Positions 28,333-39,056 of a stretch of DNA of 43,656 nt are shown here, in pieces. Where the stretch lies: positions 1-43,656 of the forward strand of contig CALSCR010004416.1 in the NCBI GenBank assembly GCA_943704495.1. Reading direction: 5' to 3'. The number at the start of each line of letters is the position of its first letter. Positions within the stretch are counted from its first letter, which is position 1. The notes below the pieces were generated by a model. The model saw only the letters and a program-made list of their open reading frames with translations. It did not search any database and was not told where the DNA came from. Position numbers and translations under genes: made by a program. The DNA is from Pigoraptor chileana (taxonomy: Eukaryota; Opisthokonta; Filasterea).

Positions 28333-28380
28333 AGAGCGTGTCCGCCGCTCACCACGGTGTCCGCTCTCTTCGAGAGCGTT
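28333..28380 (+). repeat. 48-bp inverted repeat, right copy (R24-related)
   Basis: It contains GAGCGTGTCCGCCGCTCACC and CCGCTCTCTTCGAGAGCGTT and is the mate of 14790-14837, with three mismatches. The tail CTCTTCGAGAG is itself a perfect small palindrome. It sits immediately 3' of menB and could act at the transcript end; similar strips follow the stops of the histone H3 and galaxin-like genes. Confidence 0.9.
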
Positions 28381-28588
28381 TCAGTAATCCTCAAACAAAG
28401 CCATGAAAACTAAAAAGGTGCCTGTCGCCACATTGACCGACACAATTTCTATAAAGTTGTCGTTTCGTAATAACAAGATCAGAATGACATAATGTGAAAG
28501 TCAATTGATTCAATTTGATCGTTTTCGCCAAATGGAAAAAAATGAAAGAGTTGCAACACACATTTTTTTTGTAGCATGAAGAATCAAA

Positions 28589-29520
28589 ATGGCAGATCAG
28601 TTCAGTCACGCAGTCGGGGAACCCATGAACGGTGGTATGAACCCATCTGAGGACTTACGATGTGAACTTAACAACGTTCTCTTCAACGTGTCGATTCCTG
28701 CCGAGGATGGGACCGATTACTGTGTGAAAGTGTTTCAGAGGCCGTTTTACTGTGACAGTTTGAGGGCGCTGTTCACTGGGCAAAAGATTCATCATCCGTT
28801 TGATACGGACACACACCACAAGTACACTGGCTTCCTGCCAGGAGCAATGGACGCTGTCAAGAATGCCACTGCGTTTGACGTAAAGCATGACGGCGCGTGT
28901 GGTGCGTTTGTAAGGATTGACGGGCAGTGGACTGCCTACACGAGGTTTGACGTCAAAAGAAGCGAAAAACTGGCGAATTTGAGACTGACAAGATTCAGCC
29001 AGACTGGTTTCCGTGTGAACCCAAGCCCGTTGACGAGTCAGCCACGCACTGGCCTCATTTCCGCCCGTGTGATCCGAAAAAGGACAAGTGGCAAATTGTC
29101 GCCTTTGAACGTGCAAAGTCACAGCTGAATAAACTTGATCGAGCGGTAACGATTGTCACCGGCGAGTACATGGGCAGGAAGTTCAACAATAAGGCGTCTG
29201 ACCCGGTTGATCTCGATGCCGCATTTGTGCCCCACGGATCAGTTGGCCTCGAGATTCCGACAGCCCTGCGAACGCTCGAGGGGTTTCGACGAATCTTTCA
29301 GGCAATCCCTACCATTGAGGGTATTGTCGTGTATGCAGAGCACAGCCAAGATAGATATATGGCGCCGCCTTGTGGGCGGGTAAGTGCTCTGAGCGCAGAG
29401 ACAGAATGTCTGAAGATTCGCAGGGAACACTTTTCCGGCATGAAGTGGCCTGCAGAGGGTCCCGAGTTTCTCGCAAAGTACGGGTTCACAGGGGGAGTGT
29501 CGGCGCGTGCAGTACTGTAG
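28589..29520 (+). pseudogene. RLIG1-like 5'-3' RNA ligase, one frame break
   Basis: Two frames together cover one ligase. The first (28589 on) has the nucleotidyl-lysine motif FDVKHDGACGAFVRI followed by YTRFDVKRSEK. The second (to 29520) reads DWFPCEPKPVDESATHWPHF, then DKWQIVAFE, VPHGSVGLEIPTALR, IEGIVVYAE (motif IV) and CLKIRREHFSGMKWP (motif V). This order and spacing match the C12orf29/RLIG1 family of RNA ligases. The frame changes once near 28965-28985, where a run of five A occurs; one more A would keep a sensible family sequence across the joint. It may be an assembly error or a real lesion. Two R24 copies start directly after the stop. The first frame ends on its own at 29128. Confidence 0.7.
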
Positions 29521-29580
29521 GCACGGACCGCCGCGCCACCACGGTGCTGTGTTTACTTGGGCACGGACCGCCGCGCCACG
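29521..29580 (-). repeat. Two R24 copies after the RNA ligase
   Basis: Two reverse-orientation copies (GCACGGACCGCCGCGCCACC) begin at about 29521 and 29560. The second lacks three bases. They sit directly 3' of the ligase stop codon. The remaining sequence to 29925 holds no recognised gene and includes the 3' region of the kinase gene. Confidence 0.9.
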
Positions 29581-29925
29581 GTTCTGAGTTTCAATGCAGT
29601 AGAAACAGTCATTTGTTATTGTCCTTTCCTGTCGCGATCTTTCTTGCGAAAACGGTTCCGAGTGTTTCACGCTGGTGCTACGTCAAACTGGCAAGCCCAC
29701 CAGAAGGCTAAACACAGGTGGAGGTCCGTGGTTGTTGTACGATTCCCATATTTTCTGTCATGAACAGCATAAAATCGAGTCCATCATCCCAAACGCTGTC
29801 CTTGATTATGCGATCCACGCCGTATACGTATTTTTATTGTTTTGCATTTAGAATCACACATGGCACAACACACCAAAATGCACAAACACCCCGGAAAAAA
29901 CACACAATTCGCACAGCTGCGCAGG

Positions 29926-32900
29926 TCAAGCCGAAGAATGTCCTGTCATCGAAATGCTATCTTTCTGAAAGATCGGATTTTGAAGTGTGTGTAAACTTCC
30001 ATCCTCGCCCGCCTCTATCACTGTCTCCGCATAAGCGCTTTCCGGAACGGTCAGCGCGTATGCGTCAAACTGTCCAAGCGCTGCTGCATCTGTCACGGCA
30101 CCACCAAAATTGCCGCCGCCGTTGCTCTCCGTTCCGCATAGCACGGCCATTCCTCGTCGCAGTTGAAGAACGAGCTGAGAGAATTGCGGTCGTGTTTCTG
30201 CATGCTTTCGCCAACACGTCTCCATTGACGCATAGGCGAGTTTCGGACAGTCCTTTGGCGGCTCCATGCGCTTGTTCTGTGAGAGATAGGCTGTTGTCAC
30301 ATGCATAATGCATAAGCAAATATCAATCCGCTGTGGACAAGACGGGATATTTGTGACATGACAATGCAGCGAATTGCACTTACTTGATACGGCGTAGTTC
30401 TCGAGTCCGGGATAGGGCTTGGCTCCACGCGCAAACACCTCCCACATGACAATGCCAAACGACCACACGTCCGATGCATGGGTGAAAATGCGTTTTTCGA
30501 GCGATTCCGGCGCCATCCTGGTATTGTTCACAAACGCGCGCTTAGTACGCAGCAAACGCCACAAGCCAGGGTCGCGGCAGGATACATGGCAGGGCACTCA
30601 CCATTTGACGGGCAGTTTCCTCCGCGTTTTGGCCACGTAGTAGTCGGTTGTGGCAGTGTCCCGTGACAGACCCATGTCGGCCACCTTGACAATGACTTGA
30701 GCCTTGGGACTCAACTTCCAGCCGTTCTCGATTGTGTTGGGAGCACGGGGACCCGCCACGACCATGCAATTGCGAGCGGCAAGGTCCCTGCAGACGAAAT
30801 GGCAAAATCGCGTTCCCGCCGCGACACAGGGCAGTCTTAGAAACCCGGCCGCGGGACACACACACACGGAGCAAACACGCGAAACGCGATGGCGAAATGT
30901 CACTCACCTGTGAACGATTCCGCACTTGGCAAGGTGTTCCATTCCGCGCGCAATATCTGCAATGACGATGACACATATGGTGTCACACGTTGCCAAAACA
31001 GGATAAAGTGATTGCTGACATGTACGTGGCTTCTATGCTTCTTACCAATGCAAAAGCAAAGAAGATCTGATGAAGAAAAGTCGCTGGCTTTGCTGTCACT
31101 GAGAAAGTGACGCAGATCGCCATGCGCGGCGAATTCGAGGACCATGCAGTTGGGATCGCTCTGTGAAAAAAGAAAAACAGTGACGCGGTTGTAAATGTAT
31201 GGACCAATAAAATGCACCAACAGAGCGGAATTGACAGTGCAGAACGGATTTGGCCCGGCCTGATTGCCCTACCTGTGTGCAGACACCTATCAGCTCAATG
31301 ATGTTGGTGTGGTTTGGAATAGTTCGCATGAGATCGATTTCCGCCATGAATGCACTTCGCGCCGATCGAATCTCGTCCGCACTTGACAGCGACGTAATCT
31401 TGAACGTCTTGACGGCCGCTTTTATCACCGCGACACTCCCACCACGAGGCGTGATGTCGGCAAGATACACCTCGCCAAACTCTCCCTCTGCCATGGATGT
31501 AACGACAACAAAAAACAGTGTAAGTTGCGATTATTATTCTTGCGGATTCCGGTTTTTGTTGTTTATTACAAACGAGACACCACACGCTCGACCGACACTG
31601 CGTATGCACTTACCGCCAATTCGATTGCGCAAGTGTATGCAGGATCCGGGGATTTCAATCTCGGCGATTTCGGGGCGTCGCACAACGGTATCAATCAGAT
31701 CGAGCTCCGATCGAGCAAGCGCTTCCATCTTCTTGCGCGACGTTCGCTTGCGGACAAAAAGAATGGCAGATACAATGCCTGCTGCGCCGACAATTGCACC
31801 CACGACGCCGCCAGCTACCGGACCGGCCACATTGCCCGACGAGGACGCCGGAGTGCCCGAGTCACTCGGACCGATAGAGGCCGTCTCACTGAAGCTCGTC
31901 GCCGTCGAGTTTCCGTATTGGTTCACGCTAGTGATTTCATAGACATACGTTTTGCCAAATACAACGTTTCGGTCCTTGTACTCTGTCGCCGTTTGACCTT
32001 CCAGGACGAGGCGACCGTCGCGGAAGATGAACGTCTTGATGATGGGCCCGCTGCTCGTGTCCTCTTTCCACGTAAACTTGATCATCGACTGTTGGTTGTC
32101 GAGATTGAGTGTTGGAGTTGAAGAGACATTGTAAGGGGGCGAAGGCGGCTCTGTCTTTTGGAGGCTTTCGATTCCGGCAGGAAGGGACGGTTCTGACGAC
32201 ATATTTTTGCTGTTGTAAGCCCTCACATAGTACGTGTATCCTTGGTTGATGACAACGTCCGTATCGAGGAACGTGAGCGCATCACCGACCTAATGCAAAG
32301 AGTGGGGCATTGATTGAGTTGTCCAGCACACACACATATAACTGACGCACACATGCACGCGGAGGGCGAAAATCAATGACAGTGTTCGAAGACACATTGA
32401 CTTACTTGGTACACCTTTTTGAAGCATCCTGTTCTAGTGATCTCGTAGCGCCATCCGGGGGTGTTCCAAGCACGCGGGCCGATCTCGTCGTGGGACCATT
32501 TGAGTCGAATGCCGACGCGATAGTCGCTCACTTCCGCCGTGGCGTTGACCTTTGGCACGAAAGGAGGGACGATCACATTACAGACAACGCCCTTCCAACC
32601 AAAGGCACACGTGCACTCGCCGGTGGATGCATCGCATGCGGCGCCGTTCTCGCAGGCGCAGGAAGTTTCGCAACCGTTGCCGTACATTTGCGCTCCGGGG
32701 AGACGATCGCAGGTAGTATTGCAGTTTGGGCCTCCGACGCCGAGTAGAGCACTGCAGTCACAAGCTCCAGTGCCGGGGAAGCCATCGTCGCAAACTCCGC
32801 GGTTGCACGCGCATGCTGTGAGAAGACACGGAGGATACAAACGTAAGAGGGTGGCAGGTGGCTCGGTTGCATAGGCAGTCAAAGTCATAGACTTACATGA

Positions 32901-35744
32901 GCAGGAAGATCCGTAAAAGCCCGACCCTGGCGTGCATGTGCAGGTGCCGTCGAATCTGTTGCAGCTGCCATCGCCACATGCGCACGTCAGGGCACAATTT
33001 GGTCCGTATCGTCCGGGGGGGCACATAACATTGCACATGGCGCCCATCCAGCCCGCGGTGCATGTGCACGCTCCGGTGAATCGATCGCATGCGGCGCCGT
33101 TCTCGCAGGCGCAGGGTGTTTCGCAACCGTTGCCATACATTTGCGCTCCGGGGAGACGATCACAGGTAGTATTGCAGTTTGGGCCTCCAACGCCGAGTAG
33201 AGCACTGCAGTCACAAGCTCCAGTGCCGAGGAAGCTATCGTCGCAAACTCCGCGGTTGCATGCGCAAGCTGTGAGAAGACACGGAGGACACAAACGTAAG
33301 AGGGTGGCAGGTGGCCTTTCAGTAGCATAGGAACAGTCAAAGTCAAAGACTTACATGAGCAGGAAGATCCGTAAAAGCCCGACCCTGGCGTGCATGTGCA
33401 GGTGCCGTTGAATCGATCGCACGCTGCGCCGTTCTTGCAGGTGCATGGCTGAGAGCAATTGGCGCCGAATCGATCGCTTGCACACGCCTGTTCGCACTTG
33501 ACGCCGGTCCAACCAGTACAATCACACACTCCGCTAAAGCGATCGCAAGCCGTCACCCCATTCTGACAGGCGCACGACATTGCGCAATCCGATCCGAAAG
33601 TCCCAGAAGAGCAAATTGAAGAACAGTTCGAGCCAGTCCAGCCAAATTCACAAAAGCAGGTTGAGCACGTCTTTGTGACACAATGGCTTGCGTTGTTGGA
33701 GCAGAGATTGCCCTTGTTCCCGGGGTTCGAGTCGAGGCCACTGCATGCCAAATGGAATAGTCGGAAGATTAGTTCCACAGCTGAAAGACAACATGCCGGC
33801 TGTTCTTCGGATCCCACTCACAGTTCCGACAGCACAGTGAGCTTGTCGAATACCCCGCTTGGAAGTGTCGCAATTTGGTTCGAGTGGAGTAAACTGCAGA
33901 CAGAATGGAATGCCAGCGCAAGTTAGATCGGTGTCTAAATTCGCAAGACAATTGTAACCACGTCGTTTTTGTTAGCACTCACAGCTGAGTCAGCGCAGTG
34001 AGCTTGTCGAATATCCCGCTCGGAACTATCACAATTCGGTTCGAATACAGGGAACTGCAGATCGAATGGATTCGTAGAGCGAGTGAGTTTGGTTTCCGCA
34101 TTTGCACGACAACGCCGCGCTGTTCTTCCACTCACAGGCCAGTCAGCGTAGCGAGCTTGTCGAATATCCCGCCTGGAAGTGTCGCAATTTGGTTCGAGTG
34201 GAGGTAACTGCGGTTAATTGGAATGCAGCGCAAGTTAGATTGGTTTCCGGATTTGCAAGACAACAACGCCACGCTGTACTTCCACTCACAGAGTAGTCAA
34301 CGCAGTGAGCTTGTCAAATATCCCGCTTGGAAGTGTCGCAATTTGGTTCAAGAAGAGGTAACTGCAAGTCAATATGTAATTAATGGCAGGGCAAGTTAGA
34401 CCGGTCTCTGAAGTTGCAAGCCAACAACGCGCTGGCATCCCACTCACAGATTATTCAGTATCGTGAGCTTGTCAAATATCCCGTTTGGAAGTGTCGCAAT
34501 TCGGTTCGAGTGGAGATGACTGCAGTCAAATGGAATGACAGCGCAAGTTAGATCGGTTTTTGAATTTGCAGGACAACAACACCGCGCTGTTCTACCACTC
34601 ACAGCAACGTCAACCCAGTGAGCTTGTCGAATATCCCGCTTGGAAGCGTCGCAATTTGATTCGAGTTGATCCAACTGCAAGTCGAACGGAATACAAGTTA
34701 GGCTCTGAATTTTCAAGACAATAATGCACGCCGTTCTATTATCACTCACAGCTGAGACAGCGCAGTGAGCTTGTCGAATATCCCACTCGAAAGTGTCGCA
34801 ATTTGGTTATCGTAGAGCCAACTGCAAGTCAAATGGAATGGCAGCGCAAGTTAGATCGGTCTCTGAATTTGCAAGACAACTGCGCCGCGCTGTTTTATCA
34901 CTCACAGCTGAGTTAGCGCAGTGAGCTTGTCGAATATCCCGCTTGGAAGTGTCGCAATTTGGTTCGAGTAGAGCTGACTGCAAGTTTAATGAAATGGCAG
35001 AGCGAGTGAGATTGGTTTCATTTGCAAGACCCAACAACGCCGCGCTGTTCCGCCACTCACAGAGACGTCAGTGCAGTGAGCTTGTCGAATATCCCGCTTG
35101 GAAGTGTCGCAATTTGGTTTGAGTGTAGGAGACTGCAAGTCAAGGAATGGCAGAGCGATTGTGCATTCGTAGTTTATGGTTATTTAAGCAGACCTTCAAA
35201 TATACATGTTAGAATGCACCAGAACTGTTTGCTGCCTTTACTCACAGAAATTTCAACCCGGGAATGCCATCAAAGAGCCCACTGGCAATGGACGTCAGCT
35301 GCTTCGCTGACCAATCCCTGCAAACGATTTGAATACAATAAGTTAGTCGTATGCCATGCAAACTGCTCGTCACTTATTTTACGCGTGCGATCTGAATGAG
35401 CGGCAATAGCAGTGTTGAGGAGCTTAGCTTTTGTCTGACAATGTAATTCTTTTTCACACTTACAATGTGGTGGTCCCCGTGGGAAACGCACACGAAAGGA
35501 CAGCTCCTCCATTGCACGTGCAAGAGTCGGGACACGCACCAATGACGCCTTCAGCTTGGCATAATAAGCATACCACAACGACCAAGGCGCTCAGCGATTG
35601 TAAAAGCCGTGCACCCGATTGCCCTGAAAATATGAGACCAGGCCAAAACACATTAAGCTTTGCAATCGGGCCGACTGTCGTCAGACAAGTTCGTTTTGCA
35701 GTGCTACAATACTTACTGTGCCGACGGCCAACGTTCTTCTCCAT
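29926..35744 (-). CDS. Receptor tyrosine kinase: LRR - EGF - FN3 - TM - kinase, about 21 exons
   Basis: Exons, 5' to 3': LRRNT exon ending at 35464 (hydrophobic signal SALVVVVCLLCQAEG, then CPDSCTCNGG); ten 72-bp LRR exons (see separate entry); EGF-like exons 33355-33740, 32897-33268 and 32406-32815, the last ending in a first FN3; 31614-32289 with a second FN3, the membrane helix GAIVGAAGIVSAILF and the juxtamembrane region; kinase exons 31273-31487, 31046-31160, 30908-30956, 30602-30787, 30384-30517 and 29926-30276. Kinase signs: GEFGEVYL, AAVKTFK, HRDLAARN (built across an intron), DMG in place of DFG, DYY in the activation loop, PVKWMAPES and SDVWSFGIVMWEVF. Donors are mostly GTAAGT or GTGAGT. 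The last intron does not fit in phase, and a small exon may be missed there. The first exon's start is uncertain (ATG at 35744, or an upstream exon). It probably senses an extracellular ligand. Confidence 0.85.
32406..33268 (-). repeat. Tandem duplication of an EGF exon with its intron
   Basis: The exons 32406-32815 and 32897-33268 begin with nearly the same protein: CACNRGVCDD, GTGACDCSALLGVGGPNCNT, then CDRLPGAQMYGNGCET. Their 5' introns are also alike, for example TTACGTTTGT followed by CCTCCGTGTCTTCTCACAG. One exon plus intron was therefore copied recently. The protein units resemble the small EGF modules of MEGF-type receptors. Confidence 0.9.
33822..35317 (-). repeat. Ten single-LRR exons of exactly 72 bp, tandem exon-intron array
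   Basis: Exons (plus-strand coordinates): 35246-35317, 35061-35132, 34906-34977, 34750-34821, 34603-34674, 34448-34519, 34290-34361, 34136-34207, 33983-34054 and 33822-33893. All are 72 bp, flanked by an AG acceptor (mostly TGCAG) and GTGAG donors, with phase-2 borders. The later nine encode close variants of LHSNQIATLPSGIFDKLT, a 24-residue LRR like that of lamprey variable lymphocyte receptors. Introns of about 75-90 bp are also similar, so whole exon-intron units of about 155 bp were amplified. The first exon (DWSAKQLTSIASGLFDG) is more diverged. Confidence 0.95.
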
Positions 35745-36569
35745 AACCGATTGGACTGCAGCCTTGTTATTATTCTAAGAGTTTCACCAGCCACTGAAAG
35801 CTTTACATCTCGCACCGGTCTTTGGGAATCGACGTCTAAAAAGGTCAAAGTTTGCACTGAGTCTAGCAACAGACGCTGCAGGGGATTCTGTAACGCGAAT
35901 AACATGGATGTGTTGATGTTCGAAGTGGATGCAGACAACGCGAATGCTGTCACTGAACACTCACCCAACTGTCAACACATAGAAAGTGGCTATCAATACC
36001 CCGGATGATGAGAATCATTGCAAATGGTGACATGGACATAACCTCCAGTTCCACACATACGAATGCGAGTTCTCGCTTGCCACAAACCGCGTTCTGTACA
36101 GTACAAAGACACTGATCTGCAACAATGTCGCTGACAGGGTGTATGTAGCGGCCCGCTAAACCTGTCAGGGCGTGGCGGAACAACAATCGCCGTTGCAGTG
36201 AAGCAAGCGATCAAACAAGACGTCGCACAAGAAGAAGTTGGTTGCATACCAGTTACGAAAAATTTGCCTTGCCAGTGTGCGCGAAGCGACTGCGGACATG
36301 TATATCAGTGTTGTACAAGTGGCGATACAGAAGAGGACCACAGTGCAATCCGCCTCGAGCGAAGCGTCTGTAGGCATGTATCAACGTTGTAACAATTCAG
36401 CACCGTCAGGCCTTGTTGCCTTTCTGTGCTTCGTACAGACTTGCGTAGCCGCCCAGCATTTCGGGGCCGGGTCTTAAATCAGTGACAGATCATGTGACTT
36501 ACGGCAGCAAGAAACTCTCCAAACTAGTCGCTCTGGCTACGCCACTATCAACTCTCAAATCTTGTTGGC
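35745..36569. other. Spacer upstream of the kinase gene, nothing recognised
   Basis: Short frames occur on both strands but none shows a family motif. The interval must contain the kinase promoter and perhaps a first exon with its start codon. Confidence 0.4.
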
Positions 36570-37361
36570 ATGGAAGACGTCAAGGAACAACTCTTCAAGC
36601 AAATTTGCGGCACAATGCACGGGCAGACAGCGACTTCGGCTGTCCGTCATTGCTGGCAATCCAGGAGTTGGCAAGACGCAACTCGCAAAGGTAATAAGCG
36701 AGCTCACGTAATGGGCATCGTCACGAAGGACAAACTGATTGCGCAGTCTAAGGCCGATATTGTTGGCAAATTCGTGGGTCATACAACCGATAACATGAAA
36801 TATCTCATTGCAAATGAAACGGAGTTCTATTTATTGACGAGGCCTATTCACTTGGCATCCACGACCCAGAATCGGCCAGTGCCAATACTTCAAGGGAAGC
36901 TATTGATACTTTGTTGCACTCAACACTGGCAAGTTTGTTTGCAATCGCAGTACTCTGACGTGTTGCAGAAATGCTTATTCAATAGAAACGCTGGATTGCG
37001 GCGCCGTTTTCGCTACTGGTATGAGATCAAGAATCCGACTGCAGAGCAACTGAACACCATTTTTACAAAGAAGCTCGCCATTGGCAGGTGGACAATGTCA
37101 GAAGACGATTTCGTCGACGCAAGGTCCATTATTATCTACGAATACGAGACGTTCACGTCATTCGGCGGCGAGGTCGAGGGACTCATTGAGCACGAGATTC
37201 AACACTGGGGCGTATGCCAAATGACAGCAGCATTCGAATGCGAGGACCGTCCCAAGATGCTAACCAAAGCCAATATCGAGGCTGGACTTACTGCAGTGAA
37301 GAAACACAAGACTATGGACCAAAACGTAAAGAGCCGCGCTTACTTGGTAATGTTCTCCTAG
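36570..37361 (+). pseudogene. Decayed AAA+ ATPase (CbbX/SpoVK type)
   Basis: Family motifs are present but in different frames. Walker A (VIAGNPGVGKTQLAKV) is at about 36647-36694. DKLIAQSKADIVGKFVGHTT is near 36730-36790. Walker B (GVLFIDEAYSLG) is at about 36821-36856. The sensor and lid region (GLRRRFRYWYEIKNPTAEQL) is near 36990-37055. At least three frame changes are needed, so it does not encode a working ATPase unless short introns are hidden, for which I see no good splice sites. The single open frame across the region shows no complete AAA+ core. It is followed by an R24 cluster. Confidence 0.65.
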
Positions 37362-37444
37362 GGGGTCCCCCCCCTACGACACGACTGGTGTTTTTGAGGC
37401 TGGTTATTTTTTTGGCGACTGGTTATTTTGCTTAAGTTGTGTTT

Positions 37445-37681
37445 ATTATTCAGCAAAGAGGGCGTGGAGCAGCGGTTCGTGCAGTCAAACAATGTGCCGT
37501 AGTGGCGCGGTGGTTCCGTGCGATCAAATCAAAGCACCGCGTGGCATGGCGGTCCATGCCGGTCAAACTGAGCACAGTGACTGTGGCGCGGTGGTTAAGT
37601 CGATCAAATCAAAGCACCGTGGTGGCGCGGCGGTCCGTGCCAGAGTCAATCTAAGCACCGTGGTGGCGCGGCGGTCCGTGC
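37445..37681 (+). repeat. R24 dispersed repeat, right tandem cluster
   Basis: Six copies, the first four degenerate and the last two near perfect (GCACCGTGGTGGCGCGGCGG), with GTCAAACAA-, ATCAAATCAAA- and AGAGTCAATCTAA-type linkers. Linkers and orientation match the cluster at 8895-9037. Confidence 0.9.
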
Positions 37682-37748
37682 CTAGGGAAAAAATGATGTC
37701 TATTCTTCTGAGTTTATTGATCAAGTCAGAAACAACGCACGTTGCAGA

Positions 37749-38577
37749 ATGACGCTTACAACGATAACGATTTTGGTCCTAAGCGCCGCAGCGGCTTTGG
37801 GACATGGCGTTTTCCAGTTCACGTCCACCTACAGTCTCAACGACTGGTTCGTGTGCAACAACACTTTGATCCAGCGCACCGGTCAAAATTGGTGCTACAA
37901 CCAAACGGTTATTTCTGCGCCCAACGACGTCTGTGGCGGCACAGTCTTCTCCACAACTTCATCCATGTGCTGTGCCGGTACGACAGTGATTTCAAAGTCG
38001 GACGCCAGTCTTTGTGATCAGGGCATTTCCGACTGGTACAGCATGTGCGGCACGTCGCTGTACTTCAAGCCAGCGGCAAAGTGTGTGAGTGGATTCGTCA
38101 TTCCCCAGTGCAACGGATCCGCTTACACCCCCTCGTCCGATTGCTTCGACGGCCGCCTTTATCCCCTGGTCAGGGCTACGTGTGGAAGCATCGGCTTCAA
38201 CCCGAGATATCAAACGCGCGTTCAAAACAGAGTGCTTAGCAAGTGTGCGAGCGGTCTCGTGGAGCGTCTGACTTACAGCTGTTGCGGAGGACTGCCTTAC
38301 AACACGGCTAACGGTCTTTGCGCAAACGGACGAGTGATCTGTGTGCGGTTGGTTTGCATACAACCCGTCGAACGGGCTATTGCGAGACCAAGTCAGCCAT
38401 TGCGTTTGTGCAGCTGAAGTGCGGATCGACCGTTTACTCTTGGAATCACGTCAGGCTGTTGTGCAGGAAACGTCTACAATCTGAAGACCCAGGCGTGCAA
38501 GGCTGTCGGGACTGTTGTTCCAAAGACATGCAACGGAAAGATGATTTCTGACGCAGAGAGATGTGTGTGGACAATAA
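37749..38577 (+). CDS. Secreted cysteine-rich galaxin-like protein, 3' part out of frame
   Basis: The first frame is open for 222 aa to 38417. A signal peptide (MTLTTITILVLSAAAALG) is followed by Cys-rich units: MCCAGTTVIS, MCGTSLYFKPAAKC, then YSCCGGLPYNTANGLCANGR. The di-cysteine, Gly and Tyr-Asn pattern resembles galaxin repeats. Beyond about 38345 the pattern continues in other frames (CGWFAYNPSNG at about 38342, then GCCAGNVYNLKTQAC at about 38456-38500 and KTCNGKMISDAERC to about 38568). The true protein is thus probably longer, with either two frame errors or lesions, or short undetected introns. Galaxins are extracellular matrix proteins; the role here is unknown. An R24-related strip follows at 38586. 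Confidence 0.55.
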
Positions 38578-38585
38578 CATCTTCT

Positions 38586-38645
38586 GAGCGTATTCGCCGC
38601 TCACTCTAGGAGCCGCACGCCATTCATGAATACGTGGCTCCTGCA
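38586..38645 (+). repeat. R24-related strip plus imperfect palindrome
   Basis: GAGCGTATTCGCCGCTCAC (38586 on) is the diverged kin of the 48-bp repeats. It is followed by an imperfect palindrome of about 35 bp: AGGAGCC and GGCTCCT arms around ATTCATGAAT. The GGCTCCTGCACACGG strip recurs in reverse near 3522. It lies just 3' of the galaxin-like gene and could be a transcript-end hairpin. Confidence 0.6.
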
Positions 38646-38834
38646 CACGGTGTTTGCTTTTCAACATTTGGTTAATAATTTTCGTGTTTCCTGTCGCTGT
38701 GGTTTGCGTGTTTGCGATTTTTGTGTTTTTGTGTTTTGTGTGGTTGTTCCATTTGCCCATTCAACGGGGGGTGGCAGCTGAAAGACGCAGCGACGCATAT
38801 CCGCAGGGTTCCGCCCCCGCACGTCAGTTACGAG

Positions 38835-39026
38835 GATTCACGACGGGTGTGAGGATTCGCGACGGGTGTGAGGATTCGCGACGGGGAGTGAGGATTCGCG
38901 ACGGTTGTGGGGATTCGCGACGGTTGTGGGGAATCGCGACGGTTGTGGGGATTCGCGACGGTTGTGGGGAATCGCGATGGTTGTGAGGAATCGCGACGGT
39001 TGTGGGGAATCGCGACGGTTGTGGGG
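38835..39026 (+). repeat. About ten copies of a 19-20-bp tandem repeat upstream of histone H3
   Basis: The unit is like GATTCGCGACGGTTGTGGG. Each copy carries the 6-bp palindrome TCGCGA or a one-base variant. The array ends about 120 bp before the H3 start and may carry promoter elements. Evidence is positional only. Confidence 0.9.
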
Positions 39027-39056
39027 TTGATAAGTGAAAGTCACATTGAAGCTATG

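Noticed and set aside
30780-30830. Kinase catalytic motif CRD in place of HRD
   Set aside because: The Cys frame reads through an intron. Splicing 30908 to 30787 gives VHR joined to DLAARN, so HRD is intact.
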